Positions 35,341 to 44,200 of a stretch of 64,000 bases of DNA are shown here, one piece after another. The position numbers and the translations under genes are program-made. This DNA comes from Spyradosoma sp004558035 (GTDB taxonomy: Bacteria; Verrucomicrobiota; Verrucomicrobiia; Opitutales; UBA953): NCBI RefSeq assembly GCF_050314555.1, contig NZ_JBNPNH010000008.1, forward strand, positions 1 to 64,000, in the 5' to 3' direction. Within the stretch, counting starts at the first letter, position 1, and the number at the start of each line of letters is the position of its first letter. Under the pieces are notes generated by a model that was not told the DNA's origin, made no database searches, and saw only the letters and a list, made by a program, of their open reading frames with translations.

Positions 35341-35930
35341 TAAAAGCCGTCCGCCCTTCCCTTTCGCACAAACTTTCCCGAGGATCTCGCGGATTTCACG
35401 GGAGGGTAAGCGTCCCGCTTGCTCCCGAAATCCTTCCCGCAGAAACTTCCCGCCAGGACGCAAAGGCACAAAGAAAAACCGCGAAGTCAAAGAAAGTTAA
35501 AGAAAAGTTTTTAAAGGGGAAGCGACATGGTTCCACGCTTCGCTTACTTGTCGCTTTTCGGAATCCGCGAACGCAAACTTCCCTTTAAGCTTTACCCCTT
35601 TAAGCTTTAAGCTCTTTAACACAGAGGAACGAAGAAACAGGGGAACGCAGGGCAAGCGTCCCGCTTGCCCTGCGAAAAACCGCGAACGGAAACTTCACCG
35701 CCCCGACGGGGCGAAACAAACATAACCCCATGCGCGCGACAACGCGCGCGCTTGGGGAAAAACCGCATATGCGCCGCGCCTGAAAGGCGCAACCGCCCGA
35801 AACGTTCGACGTTTTCCCGGTACGCCGTTCCCGCGGGAGTGAATCCAATCCCTTAAAATCCCCGAAATCCCTGTTCCTTTGCGCGCGCCGCCGCGACGGA
35901 GACGCGGACGTCTCCGCTCCCAAGGCGCAC
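35341..35930. repeat. gene-free repeat mosaic
   Basis: No credible gene is seen between 35339 and the PEP-CTERM gene. The stretch is a mosaic: phrase-like sequence (ACCGCGAAGTCAAAG then AAGTTAAAGAAAAG) shared with 60.6-61.0 kb; a perfect 13-bp hairpin at 35646-35674 with loop TCC; a partial copy of the 61-kb block (GCCCCGACGGGGCG, then ACATAACCCCATGCGCGC) from about 35699; a hairpin at 35897-35916 with loop CGGA; and CCCGAAATCCCTGTTC, also found near 61835. Confidence 0.75.
35646..35674. repeat. constant-loop hairpin (loop TCC)
   Basis: A perfect 13-bp stem, CGCAGGGCAAGCG with CGCTTGCCCTGCG, around loop TCC. Related versions with altered stems lie near 35401, 40625 and 60802. Confidence 0.75.
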
Positions 35931-35965
35931 AAAAAAACGTCCCCGAGGATTTCTCCCCGGGGACG
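35931..35965 (-). terminator. terminator of the first PEP-CTERM gene
   Basis: CGTCCCCG (35938-35945) pairs with CGGGGACG (35958-35965), and the A-run 35931-35937 is a T-run on the minus strand. It lies 114 bases behind the stop, giving a long 3' untranslated region that is shared in sequence with the second PEP-CTERM gene. Confidence 0.8.
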
Positions 35966-36078
35966 CACACACTAACTAACACACACTATGAAAAAATGGA
36001 TGAGAAAAAGTCGAGGAGTAGAGAAGATTTAAAAAGTTGAAAAGTAATTACCTTTTAAACTCCTCCACTCCTAAACTT

Positions 36079-39000
36079 TTAAGCTTTCTTCCGGCGACGG
36101 CGCGTTCCCGCGAGCGCGAGCGCCCCGAGCCCCGCCAACAGCCCGAACACCGACGGCTCCGGAATCGTCAGCGTCAGCTGCAGCGTGTTGCCGTCAAGCG
36201 TCCACTTCGCACTGTTGAGCCACGCTTCGTCTCCGTTGAGGAGCTCCCACGCGTCCGCCATCCTCGTCGTCACGTCATCTCCGGAAAGCGTGGTCCCGTA
36301 AATCGAGAACACCGCCGCCGTCATGATGGCGAACGTCCGCTCTTCCGCGCCCGCGGGAAGATCGACGCCCGCGAAATCAATCACGAGCTTCGCGCCTTCC
36401 GCAATCGTCACAGTCGTGCTGTTTGCCGTCGAAACGGTCACGTTCATGCCGGCTTTCACCTGCAGTTTCGCATCGCTGTTCACCGTCACCGGCCCCGTCC
36501 CGAGCGCGCTCGTGTTCGCCGCGATCAGCGTTCCCGCCTCGACCGTCGTCCCACCCGTGTAGGTGTTCGCCTGCGTCAGCTTCAGCGAACCAGTTCCTTG
36601 CTTCTTGAGAATGGCGGAAACGATTTTATTGTCGGCTTGAACATCCGCAGCTCCGTAATTGTAAACGACGGAGCAGTTGTTCCCCCACTCGATGTTGCCT
36701 TTTCCGGAAACGGAGCTCTGTCCTTCGGAAAGTTGAGGCGTTCCAGAAAAAGTCAGAACGACGTTGGTATTGGCGCCCGAAGTCTTTCCAGTGTTGGAAA
36801 ACTTTCCCTCGAACTCGGAAACGTTTCCGGTGAAAGTGAACGCCGTTCCCGTGCCCCACGCCATCACGATATCGCCGGTGCCGGTAATCTTTCCCGCGAA
36901 AGTCACGGCGCCGGTCGAAGTTCCGTTCGTGACCTTGTAGCCGTAATTTTTACCGTTCGTAGTCGAATTGACGAGATGCAGATTGGCATTCACCGTTTCG
37001 GCGAATTCGGCGAAAACGCCGTCCACGCCCGAGAACTCAATCGTCGACCCCGTCGTGCCGTAATTCGCCATGAAAAACGCAGTATGAGTAATCGTTCTGT
37101 CCTTGAACGCCACCGTTCCCATCCAATTGTTGAACTTTGTCGAATCGGACAGACTCAGCGTTCCCGTCGAGCCGAGGTCGATTCTTCCCGAGCCGGAAAG
37201 CTGCGTCGCGGAAACCGCAACCGAGCTCGTCAGCGTGCCGTCCACGCTCAGCGCACTCGACGTCGTCACGGCAGCATTGACGTTCAGCGTGCCGCCGTTC
37301 TGCACGACGAAACCGCCGCCAAGGCTACCGAGCACGCCGCCGTTCAGATTCATCGTCGCTCCGCTTTCGACCGACACTGCGCCCGTAGAGAAAATCTTTC
37401 CGCCGCCCGACGCCGCGTCGAACGTATACGTTCCCGAAGAAACCTTCATCGTATCGACTGTGACGTTCCCCTCCACGGAAACCGTTCCCGCATTGGAGCT
37501 CGTGAACTCGACGCTGTCGCCGACCTGGAAAGTCTCGGCGCTCCCGGACGTCGTCACACTCCAACCGCTTCCGTTCGCCTTCCACGTGCCGGAATCTCCG
37601 CCCGCCCAAGTGAGCGCGAGCGCGTTCTGCGTCACGGAATCGATCGCGAGCACGCCGTCGGTGTTGGAAACCGTTAAATTCGTTCGATTTCCGAAAACAT
37701 TGCCGTTCAGGAGGAAGTTCGCCAAAGAGGGCGTCGCGGAGCCGTCGCCGAACGTCACCGTTCCCGCCGAAATCAGCATTCCGGTTTCAAGAGCGCTGAG
37801 ATTGAAAATCGTTCCCGCGTCGAGCGTCACGGCGCCCGTCACGGCGAACGCCGCCGTGCCCGCGTTCAGCGCGCCGGTCGAAAGAATCGCCGCGCCGTTC
37901 GTCGTCAGTGTACCGCCGATCGCCACGGAGCCGCTTGTCAATCCGCGCGCAAGCGTCGCGCCGTCCGCGACGACAACGTTGCCCCTGCCGAGCGCGGACG
38001 CGTTGCCCGCGACAAGCGTGCCCGCAGAAACAGTCGTCTGCCCCGTGTACATGTTCGTGCCCGCGAGCGTCACCGTGCCCAAGCCAGTTTTCGTAAGCTC
38101 GCCCGCACCGGAAATCACGTTGGAAACCGTTCCCGTCGCAGCGGCGAGTTCGAGCGTTCCCGCGTTTGCGATTGCCCCCGAGCCGAGCGCGCCCGCGCTC
38201 GCCGCGACGAGCTTGCCGGCGGAAATCTCCAGCGAGCGATATGTGTTCCTGCCGGAAAGCGTCAGCGTTCCAGCGCCCTGCTTGACGATTTTCGCGTTGG
38301 TGTTGTTTGTCTTTACGATATCGCCGCTCACCGCCAAATCCGCGGCAACGTCAAACGTCAGCGTATCCTTTATCCGAATGTTGGCGGAAATCTGCGATCT
38401 GGTCGCCCCGACTTCCGTGGCGATTGTGCCGCTACCAAAATAATCCAAGGAGACGGTCTGATTATTATTCTGCCCCCCCGTTCCCGTAATCGTGCCGCCC
38501 GAAAGAACGATTTTCTTTCCGGATCCCATCGACCAACGCGCGTCCAAATGCAACGTGCCGAGAACGTTGAGAATCTGAGATGCAGCAGAATTATGCCACG
38601 TGACGGCATCCGTCGTCGCGCTGTAGAGCGTCGCGCCCGAGGCGATGACGACGTTACCGTTGAGCTTTTCGACGCCCGTGACGTTCGTCACGCCGCCGGA
38701 AATATTCAGTGTTCCGCCGTTATTGAGCGTGCCCGAAAACACGTTCGCGCCCGTAAGCGTTCCAGCGCCGCTTGCTCCGACGGAAATCGTGCCGCCTTCG
38801 GCGATTTCGAGCGTCGCGCCCGAGGAAATCGTGCCCGAGTAGGTCAGCGCACTCGCGCCGGTTTTCTTGACCACGCCGGAAGTGATGTTGGTCGCGAGAG
38901 TCTTTGCGGCCGCAAGATTCACGGTCGCCGTCTTGCCCATGGCGACGGCGATGGAAGTCGCGGCGAGCGAGCCGTCCGTGCCGACGGCGAAAGTGTAATT

Positions 39001-39915
39001 GTCCGCGACGGAAATCGTTCCCGCCCTGACGTCGGAATCGATCGCCACGGTCTTCGCGAGCGCGTCGTCCGAGCCGAAATAGACGTTCCCGTCGTTCACG
39101 AACGCAGAAGCGTTCCCGGACAAAGTCCAATTCGTGTTCGTGTCCGTCGTGTTCCACGCATTGTTTGAGCCCGTTCCCGCCCAGAAATACGACGTCGAGC
39201 TCGTGTCCGTCCCCGTCGCGACGATGGACATCGCGCTCGTCATATCGGAGGGTTCGAGCTTGGAATTGAACCAGTAAAGATTGGAATACTGCACGCCTGC
39301 AAGCCTCTTGGCCAAGCCGATGGAAGTGATGTTGCCGGAGCCCTTGAGACCGCTGTAGGTCTTCACCCCGTCCTTCCCGTAAACATAAAGATTCGTTCCG
39401 CCGTTATCGAACGAAATGCCGATGGTGATCAGACCATTGACGGCCCAATCGCTATCAATCGCAATCGGCGTATTGCTAGTATCGTTATCCCAAACCTCGT
39501 TCTCCCAAGCCCCGGCGAGCCCTCCGCTTTTCAGAGCCGCGCCCGTGGTTCCGGTATTCGTGCCCGCAAGAAGAACCGCGTCGCTGTTCGAACTGGAAAA
39601 AACGCTCGCGTCCACCGTGAATATCGCGGAATAAGTGTAGCGGTTGGTGTTTCCGCTCGGCATATTCGTCGTAAGCGACGCGCCGGACGTTCCCGCGGAA
39701 ATCGTCGCCTGCGTGCCGGTCGAAGTATAAATGCCGGTATCCGATCCCGAGATGCCGGAGAGACTCCAGCCAAGATCGGTGATGCTGTTGATCGTCTCCG
39801 TATCAAAGGAATCGATGAACAGCGTCGCGTCCGTCAGCGAGGTCGCATACGCGGGAACGGCGCTCATCGCGGCGGCGGCGAGGAGGGAGGTGATAAACAG
39901 TTTTGAGGGTTTCAT
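36079..39915 (-). CDS. PEP-CTERM surface protein with autotransporter-associated beta-strand repeats
   Basis: 1278 residues from the ATG at 39915, which begins a signal peptide (MKPSKLFITSLLAAAAMSAVPAYA). Residues about 25-260 look like a lectin-type jelly-roll domain (LFIDSFDTETINSITDLGW). The rest is repetitive: several copies of the unit G-TLTLSGRNTYRS...AGKLVAASAGALGSG (also NMYTGQTTVSAGTLVAGNASALG and NTYTGGTTVEAGTLIAANTSALG), which is the autotransporter-associated beta-strand repeat. The tail IPEPSVFGLLAGLGALALAGTRRRRKKA is a PEP-CTERM signal: PEP motif, one membrane helix and a basic end, recognised by an exosortase. The passenger is therefore exported and anchored or released at the surface. 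Its 3' end and downstream DNA are nearly identical to those of the gene at 62.2 kb. Partner proteins and role are unknown. Confidence 0.88.
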   Translation of the reverse strand: MKPSKLFITSLLAAAAMSAVPAYATSLTDATLFIDSFDTETINSITDLGWSLSGISGSDTGIYTSTGTQATISAGTSGASLTTNMPSGNTNRYTYSAIFTVDASVFSSSNSDAVLLAGTNTGTTGAALKSGGLAGAWENEVWDNDTSNTPIAIDSDWAVNGLITIGISFDNGGTNLYVYGKDGVKTYSGLKGSGNITSIGLAKRLAGVQYSNLYWFNSKLEPSDMTSAMSIVATGTDTSSTSYFWAGTGSNNAWNTTDTNTNWTLSGNASAFVNDGNVYFGSDDALAKTVAIDSDVRAGTISVADNYTFAVGTDGSLAATSIAVAMGKTATVNLAAAKTLATNITSGVVKKTGASALTYSGTISSGATLEIAEGGTISVGASGAGTLTGANVFSGTLNNGGTLNISGGVTNVTGVEKLNGNVVIASGATLYSATTDAVTWHNSAASQILNVLGTLHLDARWSMGSGKKIVLSGGTITGTGGQNNNQTVSLDYFGSGTIATEVGATRSQISANIRIKDTLTFDVAADLAVSGDIVKTNNTNAKIVKQGAGTLTLSGRNTYRSLEISAGKLVAASAGALGSGAIANAGTLELAAATGTVSNVISGAGELTKTGLGTVTLAGTNMYTGQTTVSAGTLVAGNASALGRGNVVVADGATLARGLTSGSVAIGGTLTTNGAAILSTGALNAGTAAFAVTGAVTLDAGTIFNLSALETGMLISAGTVTFGDGSATPSLANFLLNGNVFGNRTNLTVSNTDGVLAIDSVTQNALALTWAGGDSGTWKANGSGWSVTTSGSAETFQVGDSVEFTSSNAGTVSVEGNVTVDTMKVSSGTYTFDAASGGGKIFSTGAVSVESGATMNLNGGVLGSLGGGFVVQNGGTLNVNAAVTTSSALSVDGTLTSSVAVSATQLSGSGRIDLGSTGTLSLSDSTKFNNWMGTVAFKDRTITHTAFFMANYGTTGSTIEFSGVDGVFAEFAETVNANLHLVNSTTNGKNYGYKVTNGTSTGAVTFAGKITGTGDIVMAWGTGTAFTFTGNVSEFEGKFSNTGKTSGANTNVVLTFSGTPQLSEGQSSVSGKGNIEWGNNCSVVYNYGAADVQADNKIVSAILKKQGTGSLKLTQANTYTGGTTVEAGTLIAANTSALGTGPVTVNSDAKLQVKAGMNVTVSTANSTTVTIAEGAKLVIDFAGVDLPAGAEERTFAIMTAAVFSIYGTTLSGDDVTTRMADAWELLNGDEAWLNSAKWTLDGNTLQLTLTIPEPSVFGLLAGLGALALAGTRRRRKKA

Positions 39916-40753
39916 TGCGTGATTGTGGATTTGTGCGGTTATTCTGTAAGTTTTGGGCGCGATTATGTGCGGTTTCAGAGACCGAGGAGAAGACGCCGTC
40001 CAGACCGCTTGAACAAAAGGATTTGCCCCAAAATCGAATTGCGCGGGATTCGGCAGCATTTCGAGGCGTCCGCGAACGCGGGCGAACAAGGGCTGACCGC
40101 GGGGCGACGGCACCTTCCCGAAATCTGCGCTCATCCGCGACATCTGCGGCTAAAAATTTGCACAGCGTCACGGAAAAAAAATTCGTGAAATTCGTGCAAT
40201 TCGTGGACTTAAAATTCTTTGCGTCTTTGCGCCTTGGCGGGAAAACTTGCATGGAAAGGCTTTCGAGGAAGCGGCAAGAACGTCGCATTTGCTGGAAATT
40301 CCGGATCTTTCCGTGTATTCCGTGGTCAAAAACTCCCTTGCCTCGGTCTCTGAAACCGAGGGGTAAACGCCGCGAAGCCCTTTATTCATCAAGGTTTGCC
40401 ACGACAAATAAATATCAGTCTTGTTTTTGAACACGGGAACGGCGTTCTTTCCCTGATAAAATCTGGGCTCGGAGGCGAAATCGGCGGGGAAACTTGCTGC
40501 GGACGGATTTTCGAGGAAGCGACAAGAATGTCGCCTCTCCACTAATAAACTTTTCTTTAATATAAGATTTAAAATCTTTGCGTCTTGTCGCCTTGGCGGG
40601 AAAATTTTCTTCGGGAGATTTCAAGGGCAAGCGGGACGCTCGCCCTCCTTTGCGTTCCCGCCGAAAAATCCCTGAAAATCCCCGTAATCCCTGTTGATTT
40701 CGGGAGGCGCGCGAGACGCTCAGCTCCCGTAAAAACCTGCGGGAGCGGGAAGC
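39916..40753. repeat. gene-free region with phrase-like repeats
   Basis: No gene is supported here. The start should hold the promoter of the PEP-CTERM gene, but none was identified with confidence. From 40110 on there are degenerate near-tandem repeats: ATCTGCGCTCATCCGCGAC, ATTCGTGAAATTCGTGC (40180-40205), TTTGCGTCTTTGCGCCTTGG (40218-40242 and again near 40580), and CCGTGTATTCCGTGG. A hairpin with loop AGAA lies at 40519-40534, and a hairpin with loop GGA near 40625. Confidence 0.7.
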
Positions 40754-41962
40754 TCAGAACCACTTCTTCACGCGGAAGAAAATCACGGAACCGATGAAGA
40801 AGAGCGCCATGAGGCCGCCGACGACGTAAACGCCCGCCTCGGATTCCAGCCCGGGAATGTGCGTGAAGTTCATGCCGAAGAATCCGGTGATGAACGTCGT
40901 CGGGATGAACATGAAGGTGATGACGGTGAGGAAGCGGATGATCTCGCTGGTGCGCCGCTCGTGCTCGGAGTGGTAGAAATCCTGCAGTTCCTGGAGAATG
41001 ATGCGGGAATGCTCGATGCGGTCGAACGCCCGCAGCGTGTGGTCGTAGAGGTCGGAAAAATACATGTCCATTTCCGGCGGGAGCAGCGGATGGTCGTAGC
41101 GCTCGAACGTGCGGACCATGTCGCGCAGCGGGTAGATCATGCGGCCGATGCGCACGACGAGGCGCTTCAGGTGGTAGATCGTGCGGATGTCCTCGCCGTC
41201 GCTGTCGCCGTCGGCGGCGCGCACCGTCTCGTCCTCCAGGTCCGAAATCGCGTCCTCGATTTCTTCGGTGAGGTAAAGAATGCGGTCCACGAGCGTGTCG
41301 ATGAGGGTGTAAAGCAGGTAGGGCGAGCCCCACTTGCGGATCTTGCCGGAGTTTTCCGCGATGCGCCGTTCGATGCTTTCGAAGACGAGCTCGCGTTTTT
41401 CGTGGAAGGAGATCAGGAAGTTCTTTCCCGCGACGAAAGAAATCTGCTGGCCTTTGGGCTGCATTTCCTCGACACCGAGGCGGACGGCGCGCGCGACCGC
41501 GAGAATGATGTCGTCGCCGTATTCCTCGAATTTCGGGCGCGACCAGACGTTGAGGACGTCTTCCTGCGCGAGCATCGGGATGTTGAAGAGCGCGCCGACG
41601 ACGTGCACCAGCTGCGGATCCTTCATGCCCATCATCTGCACCCAGACGATGCCCTTTTCGGCTTCGGCGTATTTCGCGAGGCGATCGACGTCGGTGAATT
41701 CCTCCAGCGAATAGCCGTTTTCGTCGTAGCAGATGACGCGGAACTGCGCGGATTCGAGATTGTCGAACGGCGATTCGACGGGCAGCTGCCCCGGCTCGCG
41801 CCCGATTTCGAACATGTCCTCGTCGTCGTCGATTTCTTCGGAGACGGCGGGGCGCGACACGAACGGGAACACGCGGAGCAGCGCCTTGCGGGAACGCGAC
41901 CAGAAGCGCGAAATCTCCCGGAAAAACTTCGCGCGCGCGATGCGGTGCCTGTTCTTCGCCAT
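40754..41962 (-). CDS. corA: CorA-family magnesium/divalent-cation channel
   Basis: Pentameric inner-membrane channel for magnesium and cobalt. The 402 residues comprise a long cytoplasmic domain (about 75-335), with the stalk helix near 290-340, and two C-terminal membrane helices (about 342-363 and 376-395). GMNFTHIPG directly after the first helix is the GMN selectivity motif. The extra basic then acidic N-terminus (RSRKALLRVF, then EEIDDDEDMFEIGREPG) is longer than in E. coli CorA. The gene begins 19 bases after the diadenylate-cyclase-like gene, so both are likely cotranscribed. Confidence 0.92.
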   Translation of the reverse strand: MAKNRHRIARAKFFREISRFWSRSRKALLRVFPFVSRPAVSEEIDDDEDMFEIGREPGQLPVESPFDNLESAQFRVICYDENGYSLEEFTDVDRLAKYAEAEKGIVWVQMMGMKDPQLVHVVGALFNIPMLAQEDVLNVWSRPKFEEYGDDIILAVARAVRLGVEEMQPKGQQISFVAGKNFLISFHEKRELVFESIERRIAENSGKIRKWGSPYLLYTLIDTLVDRILYLTEEIEDAISDLEDETVRAADGDSDGEDIRTIYHLKRLVVRIGRMIYPLRDMVRTFERYDHPLLPPEMDMYFSDLYDHTLRAFDRIEHSRIILQELQDFYHSEHERRTSEIIRFLTVITFMFIPTTFITGFFGMNFTHIPGLESEAGVYVVGGLMALFFIGSVIFFRVKKWF

Positions 41963-41980
41963 GGTCGCGTCTTCCTTTCC

Positions 41981-43441
41981 TCAAATCGTCCGCGAGGCGG
42001 AGCGTTCCAACAGCACGATGGGTTCGCCGTGCCGAAAAAGCGTGATTTGGCCGGACGCGGAAACGACGACGGCGGCGCAGTCCACAGCCTTGGAGATCGC
42101 CCACGCCGCGGCGTGGCGCGTGCCGTAGCCGCTCGCGAGCGGCGGCTTCGCGCCCGGATACGTCGCCGTGATCTGGCTGCCCGCGGAATCGATCACGCCG
42201 TCGTGGTCGATGACGAACGCGCCGTCGATGAGCGCGAGTTCCTTGACCGTCTCCTCGACGAAGGCGCCCGTGATGTTGCGGTCCTCGCGCGCGAAGCCGC
42301 TCAGCGGATTCAGCAGCAGCGGGCGCGTGTGCGGACGGATCTTTTCGCATTCGCCGACGACGAACATCGTGCCGACGGGCTTGCCTTCGCGGCCCTCGAC
42401 GGCGAGCTCGGTCGCGAGCGCGATCGTGCGTTCCAGCACTTCGGGGCGCACTTTCTGCGGCACGAGATCGTTCGCGCGCGAAGTCATGACGGTCGGAAAT
42501 TCGTTGGCGACGTCGATGACGAGCACCGAGTCGAGGCGGTTGCTGCGGCTCGTCCCGCCGATGCAGCAGACGCGGTCGCTCGGGCGGATGATGCCGCGCA
42601 TCAGCCCGATGAACATCGCCGCGCGCAGCTGCGACATGCGGTGATTGCCGAAGGAGCGCACCGTGATGACTTCGGGCTTCTCGCCCGCGTCGGAATGAAA
42701 ATCGTAGTTCTCCTCGGAGACGATGACGACCTTGAACGTCGGATAGACGAAGTGCTCCAGCAGCGGCGGCGTGCGGAACGTGTCCGCGAACATCAGCATC
42801 ACGGAGCATTTCGTGCCGCGCGCGAGGCGCTGCGCCGCCTTGCCGATCAGGCGGTTCATGCCCGACTCGTGGTCCTGCGCCTGCCTGGAGACGCCCTTCA
42901 GCAGCTTCGAAATTTCGGCGCGGAAATCCTTCAGCGACGCCGCGCCGCGGATCCGCGTCAGAAAATCGGCGTCCGCGAGCGCGTGCGCGATTTCGGAAAG
43001 CACGCGGTGATACATGCGCGTCTTCGACGAGGCGAGCACGAGAAAAATGATGCGCGGCCCGGCGTTGAGCGTTCCCGCGACGGGCGCGCGCGGCGCGGCT
43101 TCCGCGGGCGGAACCGCGGGAACGGGCGCGCCTTCGGCGGGAGCCGGCGCGGCGGGCTCGGGCGCGGGAACGACGGGCTCCGCATCCGGCAGCCGGCCGA
43201 CGGCGAACACGAACGGCGGATCGATCATCGCGACCACGTTCGGCACGGTGATGTAGTTCCCGCCGACGCTCGTCGGCATCGACGCCTGGCGCTCCTCCAG
43301 CGTCCTGCGCAGCGTGTCGCGCATCGCCGCGGGCGTTCCCGCGGGCAGCGCGACGTCCAGAAGCTCGCCCAGCGCGGCCGCGAAATCACGGCTCTTCAGC
43401 TCGATGATGCGGTTCTGCGATAAGAATCGGTCGATGCGCAT
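41981..43441 (-). CDS. diadenylate cyclase-like protein with EIIA-like N-terminal domain
   Basis: 486 residues. The C-terminal ~150 form a DAC (DisA-N) domain: MFVVGECEKI then LLLNPLSGFAREDRNI, the DGA motif in LIDGAFVIDHDGVI, and GYGTRHAAAWAISKAVDCAAVVVSASGQI. DAC enzymes make cyclic di-AMP from two ATP. The usual RHR active-site motif reads RHA, so activity needs testing. The N-terminal part (LLDVALPAGTP, then LEERQASMPTSVGGNYITVPNVV) resembles PTS EIIA type 2, but the PH phosphohistidine site is PN. A Pro/Ala-rich insert spans about 87-125. The middle ~110 residues (VYPTFKVVIVSEENYDF, DRVCCIGGTSRSNRLDSVLVIDV) resemble a pyruvate-kinase C-terminal fold. Cotranscription with corA suits the known role of c-di-AMP in ion control. 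Confidence 0.72.
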   Translation of the reverse strand: MRIDRFLSQNRIIELKSRDFAAALGELLDVALPAGTPAAMRDTLRRTLEERQASMPTSVGGNYITVPNVVAMIDPPFVFAVGRLPDAEPVVPAPEPAAPAPAEGAPVPAVPPAEAAPRAPVAGTLNAGPRIIFLVLASSKTRMYHRVLSEIAHALADADFLTRIRGAASLKDFRAEISKLLKGVSRQAQDHESGMNRLIGKAAQRLARGTKCSVMLMFADTFRTPPLLEHFVYPTFKVVIVSEENYDFHSDAGEKPEVITVRSFGNHRMSQLRAAMFIGLMRGIIRPSDRVCCIGGTSRSNRLDSVLVIDVANEFPTVMTSRANDLVPQKVRPEVLERTIALATELAVEGREGKPVGTMFVVGECEKIRPHTRPLLLNPLSGFAREDRNITGAFVEETVKELALIDGAFVIDHDGVIDSAGSQITATYPGAKPPLASGYGTRHAAAWAISKAVDCAAVVVSASGQITLFRHGEPIVLLERSASRTI

Positions 43442-43476
43442 GGGGCGAACGGTTTGGGGTCAAAAAGGTGTCGAGA

Positions 43477-43506
43477 CAAAAAAAGCAGGTGCCGCGCGCC
43501 TGCTTT
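43477..43506 (-). terminator. terminator of nuoA
   Basis: AAAGCAGG (43482-43489) pairs with CCTGCTTT (43499-43506), and on the minus strand a seven-base T-run follows. It begins ten bases after the nuoA stop and separates it from the cyclase gene. Confidence 0.8.
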
Positions 43507-43515
43507 CTTTCGGCG

Positions 43516-43887
43516 TCAGCGCTCCCAGTCCAGCGCTCCTTTCTTCACTTCGTACCAGAGGCCGAAAATCACGATGCCCAGGAACACCGCCACCGTCCAG
43601 ACCACGGGAACGCCGGCCCCGAGAAATTCGCGGTAGATCAGCGCCGCCGGAATCAGGAAGACCACCTCGATGTCGAAGAGGATGAAGAGCATCGCCGTCA
43701 GATAAAAACGCACGGAAAAGCGCGGATGGACGGTGCCTTCGCCCTTGAGCCCGCATTCGTAGGGCAGTTTCTGGGAACGGTTCGAGCGTCCGGACTGTCC
43801 CGTGATGTGGCTCGCGACGATGATCAGAATCGGGAGACAGATCCCGATGAGCGCCTGAATGAGAATGGGCAGATAATTTTCCTGCAT
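43516..43887 (-). CDS. nuoA: NADH-quinone oxidoreductase subunit A
   Basis: Small membrane subunit of complex I, 123 residues from the ATG at 43887. Three membrane segments lie near 8-26, 62-82 and 92-110. The conserved loop KLPYECGLKGEGTVHPRFSVRFYLTAMLFILFDIEVVFLIP matches NuoA (YECG with the reactive cysteine, then FY..A..F..FD.E). An upstream start at 43926 would add 13 unconserved residues. The gene stands alone with its own terminator; nuoF is 25 kb away in this window, and no nuoB follows, unlike the usual nuoA-N operon. Confidence 0.9.
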   Translation of the reverse strand: MQENYLPILIQALIGICLPILIIVASHITGQSGRSNRSQKLPYECGLKGEGTVHPRFSVRFYLTAMLFILFDIEVVFLIPAALIYREFLGAGVPVVWTVAVFLGIVIFGLWYEVKKGALDWER

Positions 43888-43940
43888 AATGCTTGAGAAG
43901 ATATTTGCGCCCGCGCGTTTTGGCAAGGCGAAACGGGAGG

Positions 43941-44110
43941 CGATAAAGGTGAGGAGGTAATGAAGGTTACGAGGTTATGAAGGTTGATTGCGTTTCGCTT
44001 CGCGAAAAATTTTTCGAAATCCTTTCGGCGAAGCCGAGCGCAAAGAACCTTCATAACTCCATAACTTCATCACCTCATCACCTTCCGCGCGCATCACCTC
44101 ATCACCTTCC
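43941..44110. repeat. long inverted-repeat intergenic element, copy 3
   Basis: Arms (GAAGGTTACGAGGTTATGAAGG and CCTTCATAACTCCATAAC, with outer CATCACCTCATCACCTTCC repeated twice at the right) flank the TTGATTGCG...CGCAAAGAACC core. The core contains CGCTTCGCGAAA and TTTCGGCGAAGCC. It fills the divergent gap between nuoA and the DASS transporter. Confidence 0.78.
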
Positions 44111-44200
44111 GCGCGCCGCGCGGCCGTGCGAAATTTGGAGCTTTTCAGGCGCGGGAACAATCGGTAACATCGGCGCTTTCATTTTTCAGATCTCCCACCC

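Noticed and set aside
40722..40746. Terminator behind corA
   Set aside because: A weak seven-base stem (GCTCCCG / CGGGAGC) exists, but the T-run lies inside its loop and not after it.
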